A stretch of 64,000 nucleotides of DNA. Origin: Clostridium putrefaciens. GTDB lineage: Bacteria > Bacillota > Clostridia > Clostridiales > Clostridiaceae. The notes beneath the pieces are model-generated. The model saw only the letters and a list, made by a program, of their open reading frames with translations. It was not told the DNA's origin and made no database searches. The stretch is from NCBI RefSeq assembly GCF_900461105.1, contig NZ_UFWZ01000001.1, forward strand, positions 1,550,001-1,614,000, read 5' to 3'. The position numbers and the translations under genes are program-made. Numbering within the stretch: position 1 is the first letter of the stretch; each line of letters opens with the position of its first letter. Of this stretch, positions 37,939 to 46,134 are shown in pieces.

Positions 37939-38826
37939 TTATAAACTCGATTTTTTCATTGTCACTGTTTCTGCTAAACTTATAAAGCCTAACTTATTGT
38001 AAAATATTTCTGCATCATTTCCCACTGTAATATTTAATCTAATAGCCGGATAATCATTAGCTGCTAAATTCAATGTTCTTTTTATCATTTTTGATGCTAA
38101 TCCTCTTCCTTGAAATTCAGGGTGTACAACAAAATCCAATATATAAGGCAAATCATTAACCAATCCAACTATACATGCAGCAATTAATTTATTTGTTGAA
38201 ATATCATAAATTAATGTAGACCAATCATTAGTAACATTCATACAACTTATATGATTAAAATACACATTTACATTTGAAACTTGAAAATCATAAGATTGAG
38301 ATGCAATGTATGAAAATTTATTTTTTCTATACGCTTCATAATAAAGCTCTGCCATAGCTTCAGCATGCTCTTTTTGAGGACTTATAATTTTATATTGTTC
38401 TTCAAAAGTTACATTAAATTTATTTGTTGCACAAACCATAAGTTTATTAACTTCCTTAATCTTATATCCAAGACTTTCGTAATATTCAATTGATTTTAAA
38501 TCTGCATCAGGAATTTCTATTTCCTTACCCTTGTCAGATACAGAATCAACATATAAACTTAACTTCTTAATTAATGTCTTCTTATCATTAAATGGTGGTA
38601 TAGTAAATACACATTTAAGCATATTTGCTTTTACAAAAGCTCCGCCTACTCGATTATCATCTTTTGTCACCCAATAACAAAAATCTACTTTTGTGTAACG
38701 GTTACATTCAGCTTCAAAGCTTAATGGCATCCATTTGTTAAAGTTACTTAGTCTATAAATGGCATAATACTTTCCCCATTCTTTTGGATCAGCTTTACAA
38801 ATTTTATATTCTTCTAGATTACACAT
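37939..38826 (-). CDS. GNAT-family acetyltransferase, probably tandem GNAT
   Basis: 295 residues. The C-terminal half carries the acetyl-CoA motif VVHPEFQGRGLASKMIKRTL and the usual ending DAEIFYNKLGF. The N-terminal half ends in SIEYYESLGYKIKEVNKLMV, also a GNAT-like ending, but I see no clear Q/RxxGxG motif there. It is therefore likely a tandem GNAT with a degenerate first domain. The substrate is unknown. Confidence 0.85.
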   Translation of the reverse strand: MCNLEEYKICKADPKEWGKYYAIYRLSNFNKWMPLSFEAECNRYTKVDFCYWVTKDDNRVGGAFVKANMLKCVFTIPPFNDKKTLIKKLSLYVDSVSDKGKEIEIPDADLKSIEYYESLGYKIKEVNKLMVCATNKFNVTFEEQYKIISPQKEHAEAMAELYYEAYRKNKFSYIASQSYDFQVSNVNVYFNHISCMNVTNDWSTLIYDISTNKLIAACIVGLVNDLPYILDFVVHPEFQGRGLASKMIKRTLNLAANDYPAIRLNITVGNDAEIFYNKLGFISLAETVTMKKSSL

Positions 38827-38849
38827 AATATTTTATCTCCTTTTAATAT

Positions 38850-39501
38850 TAATATCCACATAAATATATAAAAAGGCCAACTCTGGAGTTTTGTCCTTGA
38901 GCTGGCCTAAATTTAGGTCTTTTCTAAAATTACTTTATTGACTGTATAATACTATCTGCAAGATCATTCATTGAATCTATGTCATGTTCTTTCATTGTGG
39001 AATTAATTGACACCTCATTATCTAAAATAGTCATTTCTTTCATCCCATCTAAATGTTCACGCATAAGCTTTCCAGATTTAGGTGCCCATGAGCCATTTTC
39101 TATGATTGCTACTTTACGTTTTTGAAGATTTAATGCCTTCATATCCATTATATAATCTAGCATTGGTGGATAAATATTTAAGTTATAGGTTACAGATGCA
39201 AGAACCAAGTTGCTATATTTGAATGTATCAGAAATCAAATATGAAACATGAGTTTTTGAAACATCATACATAACAACATTAGTCATTCCTTTTTCTACAA
39301 GCCTTGTTGCTAAGTTATAAGCTGCAGATTCTGTATTACCATACATTGTTCCATAAACTATCATTACACCTTTTTCCTCTGGTTCATAAATGCTCCATTT
39401 GTTATATTTATCAAGCAAATATTCTAAATCGTCACGCCACACAGGACCATGTAATGGGCATATAATCTTAATGTCAAGACTACTAGCCTTCTTTAATAAG
39501 G
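38850..39501. repeat. Direct repeat A: 3' part of fprA with its terminator
   Basis: Nearly identical to 50215-50863, in the same orientation. It contains the last ~570 bp of fprA and the downstream hairpin. The encoded proteins differ at only a handful of positions, so the duplication is recent. Confidence 0.9.
38871..38908 (-). terminator. Terminator of fprA
   Basis: Stem AGGCCAACTC (38874-38883) with GAGCTGGCCT (38899-38908), one mismatch, then a T-rich tract on the minus strand. A related hairpin is at 50243-50282 behind the duplicated fprA fragment. Confidence 0.75.
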
Positions 39502-40129
39502 CTTGAACATGTGGCCCATATTTACCTACAATATTTGTATAATATCGTCTAGTATCATCAATCCAATTAGAGTCAAAATTAATTTCATCTTTAAACAACT
39601 TGCCATCTAAGGAACCGAAAGCTCCAAATGCATCAGCTGAAAATAGAACACCGTTGGTAGTATCAAATGTTACCATAACTTCTGGCCAATGTACCATTGG
39701 AGCAGACATAAATATAAGATTATGCTTTCCAAAGGACATAGCATCCTTATCTTTAACTTCTATTACCCTACCATCTACATTAAATCCAAACTGCCCCATA
39801 AATAAATAAGCTTTGTTACTACATATAATCTTCATATCGGGATAACGAAGAATAAGCTCTTCAATACCTGCCGCATGATCTGGCTCTACATGGTTTACTA
39901 CCAAGTAATCTAAAGTCCTATCTCCTAAAACTTCATGAATATTTTCAAGAAACTGCCTACAAATTGACCAATCCACTGTATCAAAGAGTACGGTTTTCTC
40001 ATCTAAAAGTAAATATGAGTTATAAGATACTCCTCGTGGGATGGGATGAATATTTTCAAAAAGAGCTAGTCGGCTATCATTGCCACCAACCCAATAAAGA
40101 TCCTCTACTATTTTTCTAACACAATGCAT
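38930..40129 (-). CDS. fprA: FprA-family flavodiiron protein (O2/NO reductase)
   Basis: 399 residues. The N-terminal metallo-beta-lactamase-like domain (about 1-245) binds the di-iron site with HVEPDH at about 80-85, and the C-terminal flavodoxin domain (about 250-399) begins MIVYGTMYGNTESAAYNLA. Flavodiiron proteins reduce O2 to water, or NO to N2O, with electrons from rubredoxin, protecting anaerobes. The adjacent upstream gene carries a rubredoxin domain, an apt electron donor. The start at 40129 has AAGGAGGA upstream. The 3' part is duplicated at 50300-50863. Confidence 0.95.
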   Translation of the reverse strand: MHCVRKIVEDLYWVGGNDSRLALFENIHPIPRGVSYNSYLLLDEKTVLFDTVDWSICRQFLENIHEVLGDRTLDYLVVNHVEPDHAAGIEELILRYPDMKIICSNKAYLFMGQFGFNVDGRVIEVKDKDAMSFGKHNLIFMSAPMVHWPEVMVTFDTTNGVLFSADAFGAFGSLDGKLFKDEINFDSNWIDDTRRYYTNIVGKYGPHVQALLKKASSLDIKIICPLHGPVWRDDLEYLLDKYNKWSIYEPEEKGVMIVYGTMYGNTESAAYNLATRLVEKGMTNVVMYDVSKTHVSYLISDTFKYSNLVLASVTYNLNIYPPMLDYIMDMKALNLQKRKVAIIENGSWAPKSGKLMREHLDGMKEMTILDNEVSINSTMKEHDIDSMNDLADSIIQSIK

Positions 40130-40184
40130 AAATTAAATCCTCCTTCTCTCTAAAGCACATTATTATGTTTACTTATAATAATAA

Positions 40185-42092
40185 TTAAGCTTCTATAAAC
40201 ATATTTTTTTCTTCACCACAATCAGGGCAAGTCCAATCTTCAGGTATCTTTTCAAATAATGTTCCTGGAATTATTTCACCTTCAGCATCACCCACATTAG
40301 GATTGTATTCATACCCACATCCCTTGCAAACATGATGTTTTAATGTTGAATTTACTTTGTTTTGAACCTGTCTTTTCATCTTCTTCATTGGTGGAGCTTC
40401 TTTTTTTGCTTCCCCATTATCTAAAGCAGCTGTGAGCAATGGTAGAACCTCCATCAAGTCTCCAACAATACCATAATCCGCATTCTTAAAAATTTTCGCA
40501 TTAGAGTCTATATTTATAGCTACAATTGTAGATGCATCCTTTATACCTTTCAAATGTTGGCCTGCACCTGAAATTCCGCAAGCAATGTAAAGATTCCCTT
40601 TAAACTTTTGACCTGACATACCAACATAACGATTTAATGGTACATATTTAAGGGTCTCAGCTACAGGACGAGAAGAACCTATGGCAGCGCCAGCTTGCAC
40701 TGCTAGCTTTTCTATAAACTTCATATTTTCTTTTTCCCCTATACCAAGGCCTACACTTACTACTCTTTCAGCCTTACTTATAGGAGTATCAAGAGGTATT
40801 CCAATGGTAAAGTCATAACCATCTTCCTTAAGAGCCTTAATAAGAGCGTCAACTGATTCTTTTTGAGTTTTTTCCTTGAATATCACTTGCTTACGATAAC
40901 CCGTAGCAGGTACCTTTTTAGAAGATCTACTTGTATCTTCATTTTTTGGTATCTTACCTATTATATGAGATGATATAACTAGACGCTGAATCTCATTAGT
41001 TCCTTCGTATATTGTACAAATTTTAGCATCCCTATAAGCCCTCTCAACTTCCATACCCTTTAAATAACCGCTTCCCCCAAATATTTGAAGAGCATCGTTA
41101 ACGATTTCAAGGCAAACATCAGAGGCATATTGCTTTGCCATAGCTGCTTCCATACTATAATGCTCATGATTTTGTTTCATCTCTGCTGCACTATAAATAA
41201 GAAGTCTTGCTGCCCTAAGCTTTGTAGCCATATCCGCTAGCTTAAAAGCGATGATTTGCTGCTGACAAATAGGCTTACCAAATTGAATTCTTTCTTTTGA
41301 GTACTCTAGTGCATTTTCATATGCACCTTGTGCTATACCAAGAGCTTGAGCTGCAATACCAATACGTCCACCATCTAAAGTAGCCATAGCAATCTTAAAA
41401 CCGTCTCCTTCTTTACCTAGCAAGTTTTCCTTAGGGACCTTAACTTGGTTAAATATAAGCTCTGCAGTGGCAGAAGAACGAATACCCATTTTGTCGTAAT
41501 GTTTGCCAAAGGTAAAGCCTTCAAAGTCCTTCTCTACAATAAACGCACTAATACCACGAGTGCCTATATCTGGTGTGGTAATTGCAAAAACAATATAAGT
41601 TTCAGCCTCACCTGCATTAGTAATGAAGATTTTTTCACCATTTAATATGTAATAATCTCCTTCTAAAACAGCAGTAGTTTCAGTACCCCCAGCATCACTT
41701 CCAGCATTTTCTTCAGTAAGACCAAAGGCTCCAATCTTCTCTCCCTTTGCCATTGGAACTAAGTACTTCTTTTTTTGTTCCTCTGTTCCGTAAGCAGACA
41801 CTGGGTATGCACCTAAAGATGTATGAGCTGAAAGAATTACACCTGTACCACCATCAACTCTTGACAATTCCTCAACAGCAATTGCATAACTGATTATATC
41901 AAGTCCGGCTCCACCGTACTCTTCACCATAAGGAATTCCCATCATCCCAATATCAGCTAACTTATGAATAGCTTCTGATGGAAATTTATTTTCCTGATCT
42001 AACATAAATGCAATAGGTTTGATCTCTGCTTCAGCAAAGGCTCTAACCTTCATCCTTAGCTCTTCATGTTCTAAAGTAGTTTTAAAAAACAT
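40185..42092 (-). CDS. Acyl-CoA dehydrogenase / ETF-alpha-like / rubredoxin fusion
   Basis: 635 residues in three parts. About 1-380 is an acyl-CoA dehydrogenase (FGLTEENAGSDAGGTETTAV; YEGTNEIQRL with the catalytic Glu). About 395-565 matches the C-terminal part of ETF alpha, the FAD-binding domain (AAIGSSRPVAETLKYVPLNR; GISGAGQHLKGIKDASTIVA). About 585-635 is a rubredoxin (CKGCGYEYNP and CPDCGEE, two Cys pairs). Such a chain could pass electrons from an acyl-CoA to rubredoxin inside one polypeptide. The flavodiiron gene follows after 55 nt. The ribosome site is AAGGGGG before the ATG at 42092. Confidence 0.92.
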   Translation of the reverse strand: MFFKTTLEHEELRMKVRAFAEAEIKPIAFMLDQENKFPSEAIHKLADIGMMGIPYGEEYGGAGLDIISYAIAVEELSRVDGGTGVILSAHTSLGAYPVSAYGTEEQKKKYLVPMAKGEKIGAFGLTEENAGSDAGGTETTAVLEGDYYILNGEKIFITNAGEAETYIVFAITTPDIGTRGISAFIVEKDFEGFTFGKHYDKMGIRSSATAELIFNQVKVPKENLLGKEGDGFKIAMATLDGGRIGIAAQALGIAQGAYENALEYSKERIQFGKPICQQQIIAFKLADMATKLRAARLLIYSAAEMKQNHEHYSMEAAMAKQYASDVCLEIVNDALQIFGGSGYLKGMEVERAYRDAKICTIYEGTNEIQRLVISSHIIGKIPKNEDTSRSSKKVPATGYRKQVIFKEKTQKESVDALIKALKEDGYDFTIGIPLDTPISKAERVVSVGLGIGEKENMKFIEKLAVQAGAAIGSSRPVAETLKYVPLNRYVGMSGQKFKGNLYIACGISGAGQHLKGIKDASTIVAINIDSNAKIFKNADYGIVGDLMEVLPLLTAALDNGEAKKEAPPMKKMKRQVQNKVNSTLKHHVCKGCGYEYNPNVGDAEGEIIPGTLFEKIPEDWTCPDCGEEKNMFIEA

Positions 42093-42335
42093 ATTTATAC
42101 CCCCTTTTAATCAATACATTTTAATTAATATATTGTATGAAATTTGATATCTTATGAATTCTATAATGTGTTTAGGCTTACACTTATTATAGGCCTTAAA
42201 TCTTTGTATTTCAACTTTAACCAAACTTCTAAGTTCATAAATTAAATTTAATTATCCTTCTCAATTAATCAACGTCATCATCAACAATTAAGATTTTAAT
42301 TTCATCCCTTAAATCCCTTACATATATCATTCCTC

Positions 42336-42857
42336 TTATAAAATTCCTAAATATGCTTTTGTTCCTTCTAAACCTAATTTGTTCTTAATAATATATTTGA
42401 TTTTTAAATCATCTGGTAATAAGTTTCTATATTTATTATCGGATAAATATAGCTCTACTATTTCTGGACTATCTTTTAAATATCTAAATATTACTTCTTC
42501 ATTAAAACTTCTTTCTATTACCCTATTTATATCTTCCTTTATATTACACCCACTTATAAAAGTCGTCCTATCATCTAGTTTGTAATTTCCACCTTTCCCT
42601 AAGATATTAAGTAAAAGTTGCAAAGTTCTATTTATCTTTGTACTTTGAAATGTCCTAAGTCCAATTTTATCATTCTCTTCTGTCCATTGAAATTTTTCAT
42701 ATCTTAAATTTTCTTTAGAAAGTTTTAATAAAACCTTTTTTATATTATCGCTATAATCGATCCAATAACTTCGATCTTCTAATATAGTTTTCATTCTAGA
42801 TCTTATTTCATTGGTTATGTTCCCACCCCCCCCCTGAAAACATAGGTGGATTACCAT
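42336..42857 (-). CDS. SF2 helicase, C-terminal part (out of frame with the main ORF at a G9 tract)
   Basis: 173 codons; the real coding part begins after the G run: GGGGNITNEIRSRMKTILED, then RYEKFQWTEENDKIGLRTFQ. It continues exactly where the upstream ORF would go if the tract at 42826-42834 held 8 (or 11) Gs. The usual end of this helicase family after a PPMF.G.GG motif fits. The ORF has no ribosome site of its own, and its first codons before the tract duplicate the main ORF in another frame. So this is the tail of the helicase, not a gene. Confidence 0.8.
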   Translation of the reverse strand: MVIHLCFQGGGGNITNEIRSRMKTILEDRSYWIDYSDNIKKVLLKLSKENLRYEKFQWTEENDKIGLRTFQSTKINRTLQLLLNILGKGGNYKLDDRTTFISGCNIKEDINRVIERSFNEEVIFRYLKDSPEIVELYLSDNKYRNLLPDDLKIKYIIKNKLGLEGTKAYLGIL

Positions 42858-44436
42858 CTACAGCTCTCATTACATATATCTTTTTACTCACTAATTCTAT
42901 ATCTTTTATCTTCCAAATCTGGGCTGACAAAAATATATTTACTCCTATTTGTACAGTAGGTGATAGAGGAATCTCTCCTATTTTTTTATAATCATTGTAA
43001 AGAGAAAAATTATTTTCTGTTTCAAAATGAGTAAAAAAATCACTTCCCTTTAATAGTCTTTCTGTTTCTATACCTGTTATAGCTTCTGTTTCTAATATCT
43101 CTATATAATTTCTTTCTATCAAATATCCTAATAATTCTAAGTACTCATCATCTTCTATACCATGCCAGCATTTAAAATTCTTATTTATATCTTTTACATC
43201 TTCAAAGGGCATCCCTGTATTTTCTAAAAGAATAGATATTATTTGATGAGCAAAAACATCATAAGGCTTTATTATAGGATCAAATCTATCTATCACACCA
43301 TCTTCATAAAGAGATATTGCCGCTAATCCTTGCAATAAAGACCATTCATCTGTAGCTATAAAATGTAATATATTTTTTCTTGTAGTCCTACCACTTCTTC
43401 CTAGTCTCTGCCCCAAACTTGCTACAGAATGTGGAGCATTATATTGAACTATACTATCTACTGAGCCTATATCTATTCCTAATTCCAAAGTAGATGTGCA
43501 ACATATAGTGAATAATTCTCCTTTGCTACTTTTTGCAAATTTCTCTGCTGTTAATCGCATATCCTTACTCACAGAAGAATGATGAGCAAAATACCTAGTA
43601 TCAGAACCTCTCTTCTTTCCTAGTCTACCAAGACCTACAGCCAATCTTTCTACTTCACCTCTTGAACTTGGAAATACTAACATAGATTCTCTTTGAGAAT
43701 AGTCATAAATTTCTTCTAATGCTTCTTTTGAGTCTTTCTTTATATTTGATTCATAGTAACTTTTAGTAGCTTCCAAAGAGTTCTTGTTACTATCCAATAA
43801 TACATCTGTCACTCTATCACTTATAAAAAAGTTTTTTACTTCTTTATAATCTTCTCTATTTAAAGTAGCCGACATACCTATAAATCTAGGATCCTTTTCC
43901 ATACATACTTTTATTCTTTCTATAAGAGATCTTAATTGTACACCTCTATTATTTTCTAGAAAGCCGTGTATCTCATCTACTATTATCCATTCTGTTCCCT
44001 TAAATAACTCTTTTGCTTCTCCTGGTCTTAAAGCTAACATGGCTTCTATAGACTCTGGAGTTATCAAAAGTATTCCCCTAGGTTGCTTCAATAGTTTGTT
44101 TTTATCCGTTCTAGATGCTTCTCCATGCCAACTTGTTACAGGTATATCTATATAATCGCACAGTTTTAATATTCTCTTAAATTGATCATTTATAAGGGCT
44201 ATTAAAGGAGATATATAAATAATTTTAAGGCCGGAATTCCAATCCTTTATAGAATTTATCGTTGGCAAAAACGCCGCTTCTGTTTTACCAGAAGCAGTAG
44301 GCGCTGCTAATATTAAATTATGATCTGTATTAGAAATACGTTTTATTGAGGCTTCTTGTATACCTCTCAAAGCATCCCAACCTTCATCATATATATATCT
44401 ACGTATTTCTCTTTGTAATAAGTTAAAACTACTCAT
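42808..44436 (-). CDS. DEAD/DEAH-box superfamily 2 helicase (Lhr/BrxHI-like), main part, truncated at G9
   Basis: 542 residues. Motif I APTASGKTEAAF is at about 45, motif II IVDEIHGF at about 153, SAT in GMSATL, and motif VI GQRLGRSGRTTRKN at about 347. The family is the Lhr-like group that includes BrxHI. The frame ends at a TGA 6 codons after a G9 tract (42826-42834), cutting off ~160 residues that follow in another frame. With 8 or 11 Gs the protein would have 699 or 700 residues. It overlaps the ATPase gene by 1 nt (TAATG), so it is translationally coupled in the cassette. As read, the helicase core motifs are present but the C-terminal domain is lost. Confidence 0.88.
   Translation of the reverse strand: MSSFNLLQREIRRYIYDEGWDALRGIQEASIKRISNTDHNLILAAPTASGKTEAAFLPTINSIKDWNSGLKIIYISPLIALINDQFKRILKLCDYIDIPVTSWHGEASRTDKNKLLKQPRGILLITPESIEAMLALRPGEAKELFKGTEWIIVDEIHGFLENNRGVQLRSLIERIKVCMEKDPRFIGMSATLNREDYKEVKNFFISDRVTDVLLDSNKNSLEATKSYYESNIKKDSKEALEEIYDYSQRESMLVFPSSRGEVERLAVGLGRLGKKRGSDTRYFAHHSSVSKDMRLTAEKFAKSSKGELFTICCTSTLELGIDIGSVDSIVQYNAPHSVASLGQRLGRSGRTTRKNILHFIATDEWSLLQGLAAISLYEDGVIDRFDPIIKPYDVFAHQIISILLENTGMPFEDVKDINKNFKCWHGIEDDEYLELLGYLIERNYIEILETEAITGIETERLLKGSDFFTHFETENNFSLYNDYKKIGEIPLSPTVQIGVNIFLSAQIWKIKDIELVSKKIYVMRAVDGNPPMFSGGGWEHNQ
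42826..42834 (-). repeat. G9 homopolymer, candidate phase-variation tract
   Basis: Nine consecutive C on the plus strand (G on the coding strand) inside the helicase gene. In sequence this AT-rich a run of nine G/C is very unusual. It sits exactly at the break between two helicase frames; 8 or 11 Gs restore one protein. Confidence 0.85.
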
Positions 44437-45764
44437 TATAAAACCTCTATTTCATCATCTTTATCATCTTCATCCTTAGTTATAGGCATAGGTTCTCTAC
44501 CAAACTTTATATGAATTATATTATCAATACTCTCATTTGAATTTTGTCTTATTAAATCCAGAATTTCCAGATAATCTTTGATTACTGCACGCGGAGTCAA
44601 AAATTCATCTGATCCAGGTCTATTCAATTGCTCTTCCATATACATCTTTATATGTTCTGTTGTCATAGATATCTCTTGTCTATAATGAATATTATGTATA
44701 TTGTTTAAGTTTTCTAGTAATGTATATATCTCTTCTACGCTTAAAGGTTTTAATGGTAGAACAGTTCTATTCGTATTTAGTAATTTTGAATCTATACCCT
44801 CTTCTGTTCCTAACCTTCCTTTTAATGCTCCATAGCTAGACATACCACGATACTCGTCAAATATAGTTTTTCTTGTTGCTCCAAAATTCACATATAGTCC
44901 TCTTGCTATATTGGATTTACATTCATTAAATATATTTAACACTCTTTCATAATTCCTTTCTCTAGTTCTAGCCAGAGGTAACTTATATAAATTAACAGCT
45001 TCATCAAAATTCACTACAAAACCCGAATATCCTATATCCGAAAATAGTTCTGCTAAGTTTTTAATAGCATCATACCAGTTATCATCATTTATTATCTTTT
45101 CAATTCCCAACTCTCTTTTAGCCTCAGTTTTAGTATCTATATCTCCTCGAATCCATCTTAAAGCCTTTAACCTCAATACTCTATTATCCCCTACTACTCC
45201 TTCATAATATTTTGCAATAGCTTCTCCTAATTCATAAGAGAGACCAACTGAGTTAAAAGAACTAGTAACATTTAATATCTCTTTCTCTATAAGTTCTTTA
45301 TTATCTAAGGTAAATAACTCAGCCATAGATATATTATCTCTTTCAGAAACATTCATAATAATTCTATTTATCCATTCTTCTAATATCGTGTCTATAGCAT
45401 TACCAACTTGGGAAGTTTGCACAATTATATTATCTACTATCTCACTATACAAAGCTCTAGCCTTTCCATCAGAAGCATAAAACCTTCTTGTAGGAGTTAA
45501 ATCCACTGTAGAAACAACAAAGTTCTTCTGTACAGCAATAGACTGTATAGTTCTAAGCATAAAACTCTTACCACTACCAAAATCCCCTACCCAGAATCTT
45601 ATATCACTTCCACCTTCAATTATAGAATCCAAAATAGAAATAACTTCTTGAACTTCTTCATTTCTTCCTACCAATAGATGTTGAATTCCCCTCCTAGGTA
45701 CTATTCCTCCTTCCAAAGCTTTTATAATATTGTCTGCTTCCTTTAGGTTAACTCTATTCTTCAT
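44436..45764 (-). CDS. BrxD/DUF2791-like P-loop ATPase
   Basis: 442 residues. Walker A WVGDFGSGKSFMLRTI is at about 58-73 and a Walker-B-like strand GFVVNFDEAVNLYKL is at about 245-260; NFGATRKTIF and TPRAVIKDYLEILDLI are typical of the PF10923 ATP-binding family used by BREX type 2 (BrxD) and related cassettes. It starts with an N-terminal RRGIQHLLVGRNEE segment. The coding ends overlap both neighbours, 11 nt with the TerB_C-like gene and 1 nt with the helicase. No PglX, PglZ or BrxC is nearby, so it is not a full BREX system. Confidence 0.85.
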   Translation of the reverse strand: MKNRVNLKEADNIIKALEGGIVPRRGIQHLLVGRNEEVQEVISILDSIIEGGSDIRFWVGDFGSGKSFMLRTIQSIAVQKNFVVSTVDLTPTRRFYASDGKARALYSEIVDNIIVQTSQVGNAIDTILEEWINRIIMNVSERDNISMAELFTLDNKELIEKEILNVTSSFNSVGLSYELGEAIAKYYEGVVGDNRVLRLKALRWIRGDIDTKTEAKRELGIEKIINDDNWYDAIKNLAELFSDIGYSGFVVNFDEAVNLYKLPLARTRERNYERVLNIFNECKSNIARGLYVNFGATRKTIFDEYRGMSSYGALKGRLGTEEGIDSKLLNTNRTVLPLKPLSVEEIYTLLENLNNIHNIHYRQEISMTTEHIKMYMEEQLNRPGSDEFLTPRAVIKDYLEILDLIRQNSNESIDNIIHIKFGREPMPITKDEDDKDDEIEVL

Positions 45765-46128
45765 TAATTACCAACTCCTTTACCATATCTACATAAAAAT
45801 CATCTATCTTTATATAATTACCTTCAATTATAATCGTCTGATCCTGAATATATTCATAAAGCTTTTGATTTACATCACTTATAAAAGCATTTAGTAAGGT
45901 ACCATTATCCATAGCTATCTTTTTACCCTCTTCTACATTTATAAAACCTTTATCTAATACTAGTTTCAAAAACTCTGCATATTTAAATTCCAATTTATCG
46001 TCATCTTTTCTTTCTATAATTTCTTCTACAACATCTATTTTGGGATCCTCTTCTTCATCTCCTATATATTCCTTAATTATATCTACTGTTTCATTAAGTT
46101 CTTTCTTTGAATCTTTTACTTTATCCAT
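45754..46128 (-). CDS. Small acidic TerB_C-like protein
   Basis: 124 residues. The N-terminal 55 are acidic and probably disordered. The rest (FAEFLKLVLDKG-like, KKIAMDNGTLLNAFISDVNQ, QTIIIEGNYIKIDDF) matches the TerB C-terminal domain pattern, normally fused to or next to a TerB_N protein. TerB_C proteins recur beside a BrxD-like ATPase and an SF2 helicase in predicted DNA-processing cassettes. It overlaps the ATPase gene by 11 nt and follows the TM2 gene by 6 nt. The family call rests on memory of the pattern and is moderate. Confidence 0.65.
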   Translation of the reverse strand: MDKVKDSKKELNETVDIIKEYIGDEEEDPKIDVVEEIIERKDDDKLEFKYAEFLKLVLDKGFINVEEGKKIAMDNGTLLNAFISDVNQKLYEYIQDQTIIIEGNYIKIDDFYVDMVKELVINEE

Positions 46129-46134
46129 ATCTAG

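Noticed and set aside
42826-42834. The G9 run as a plain sequencing error
   Set aside because: Possible and not excluded, but such runs in AT-rich genomes are typically real and length-variable, so it is reported as a candidate switch with that caveat.
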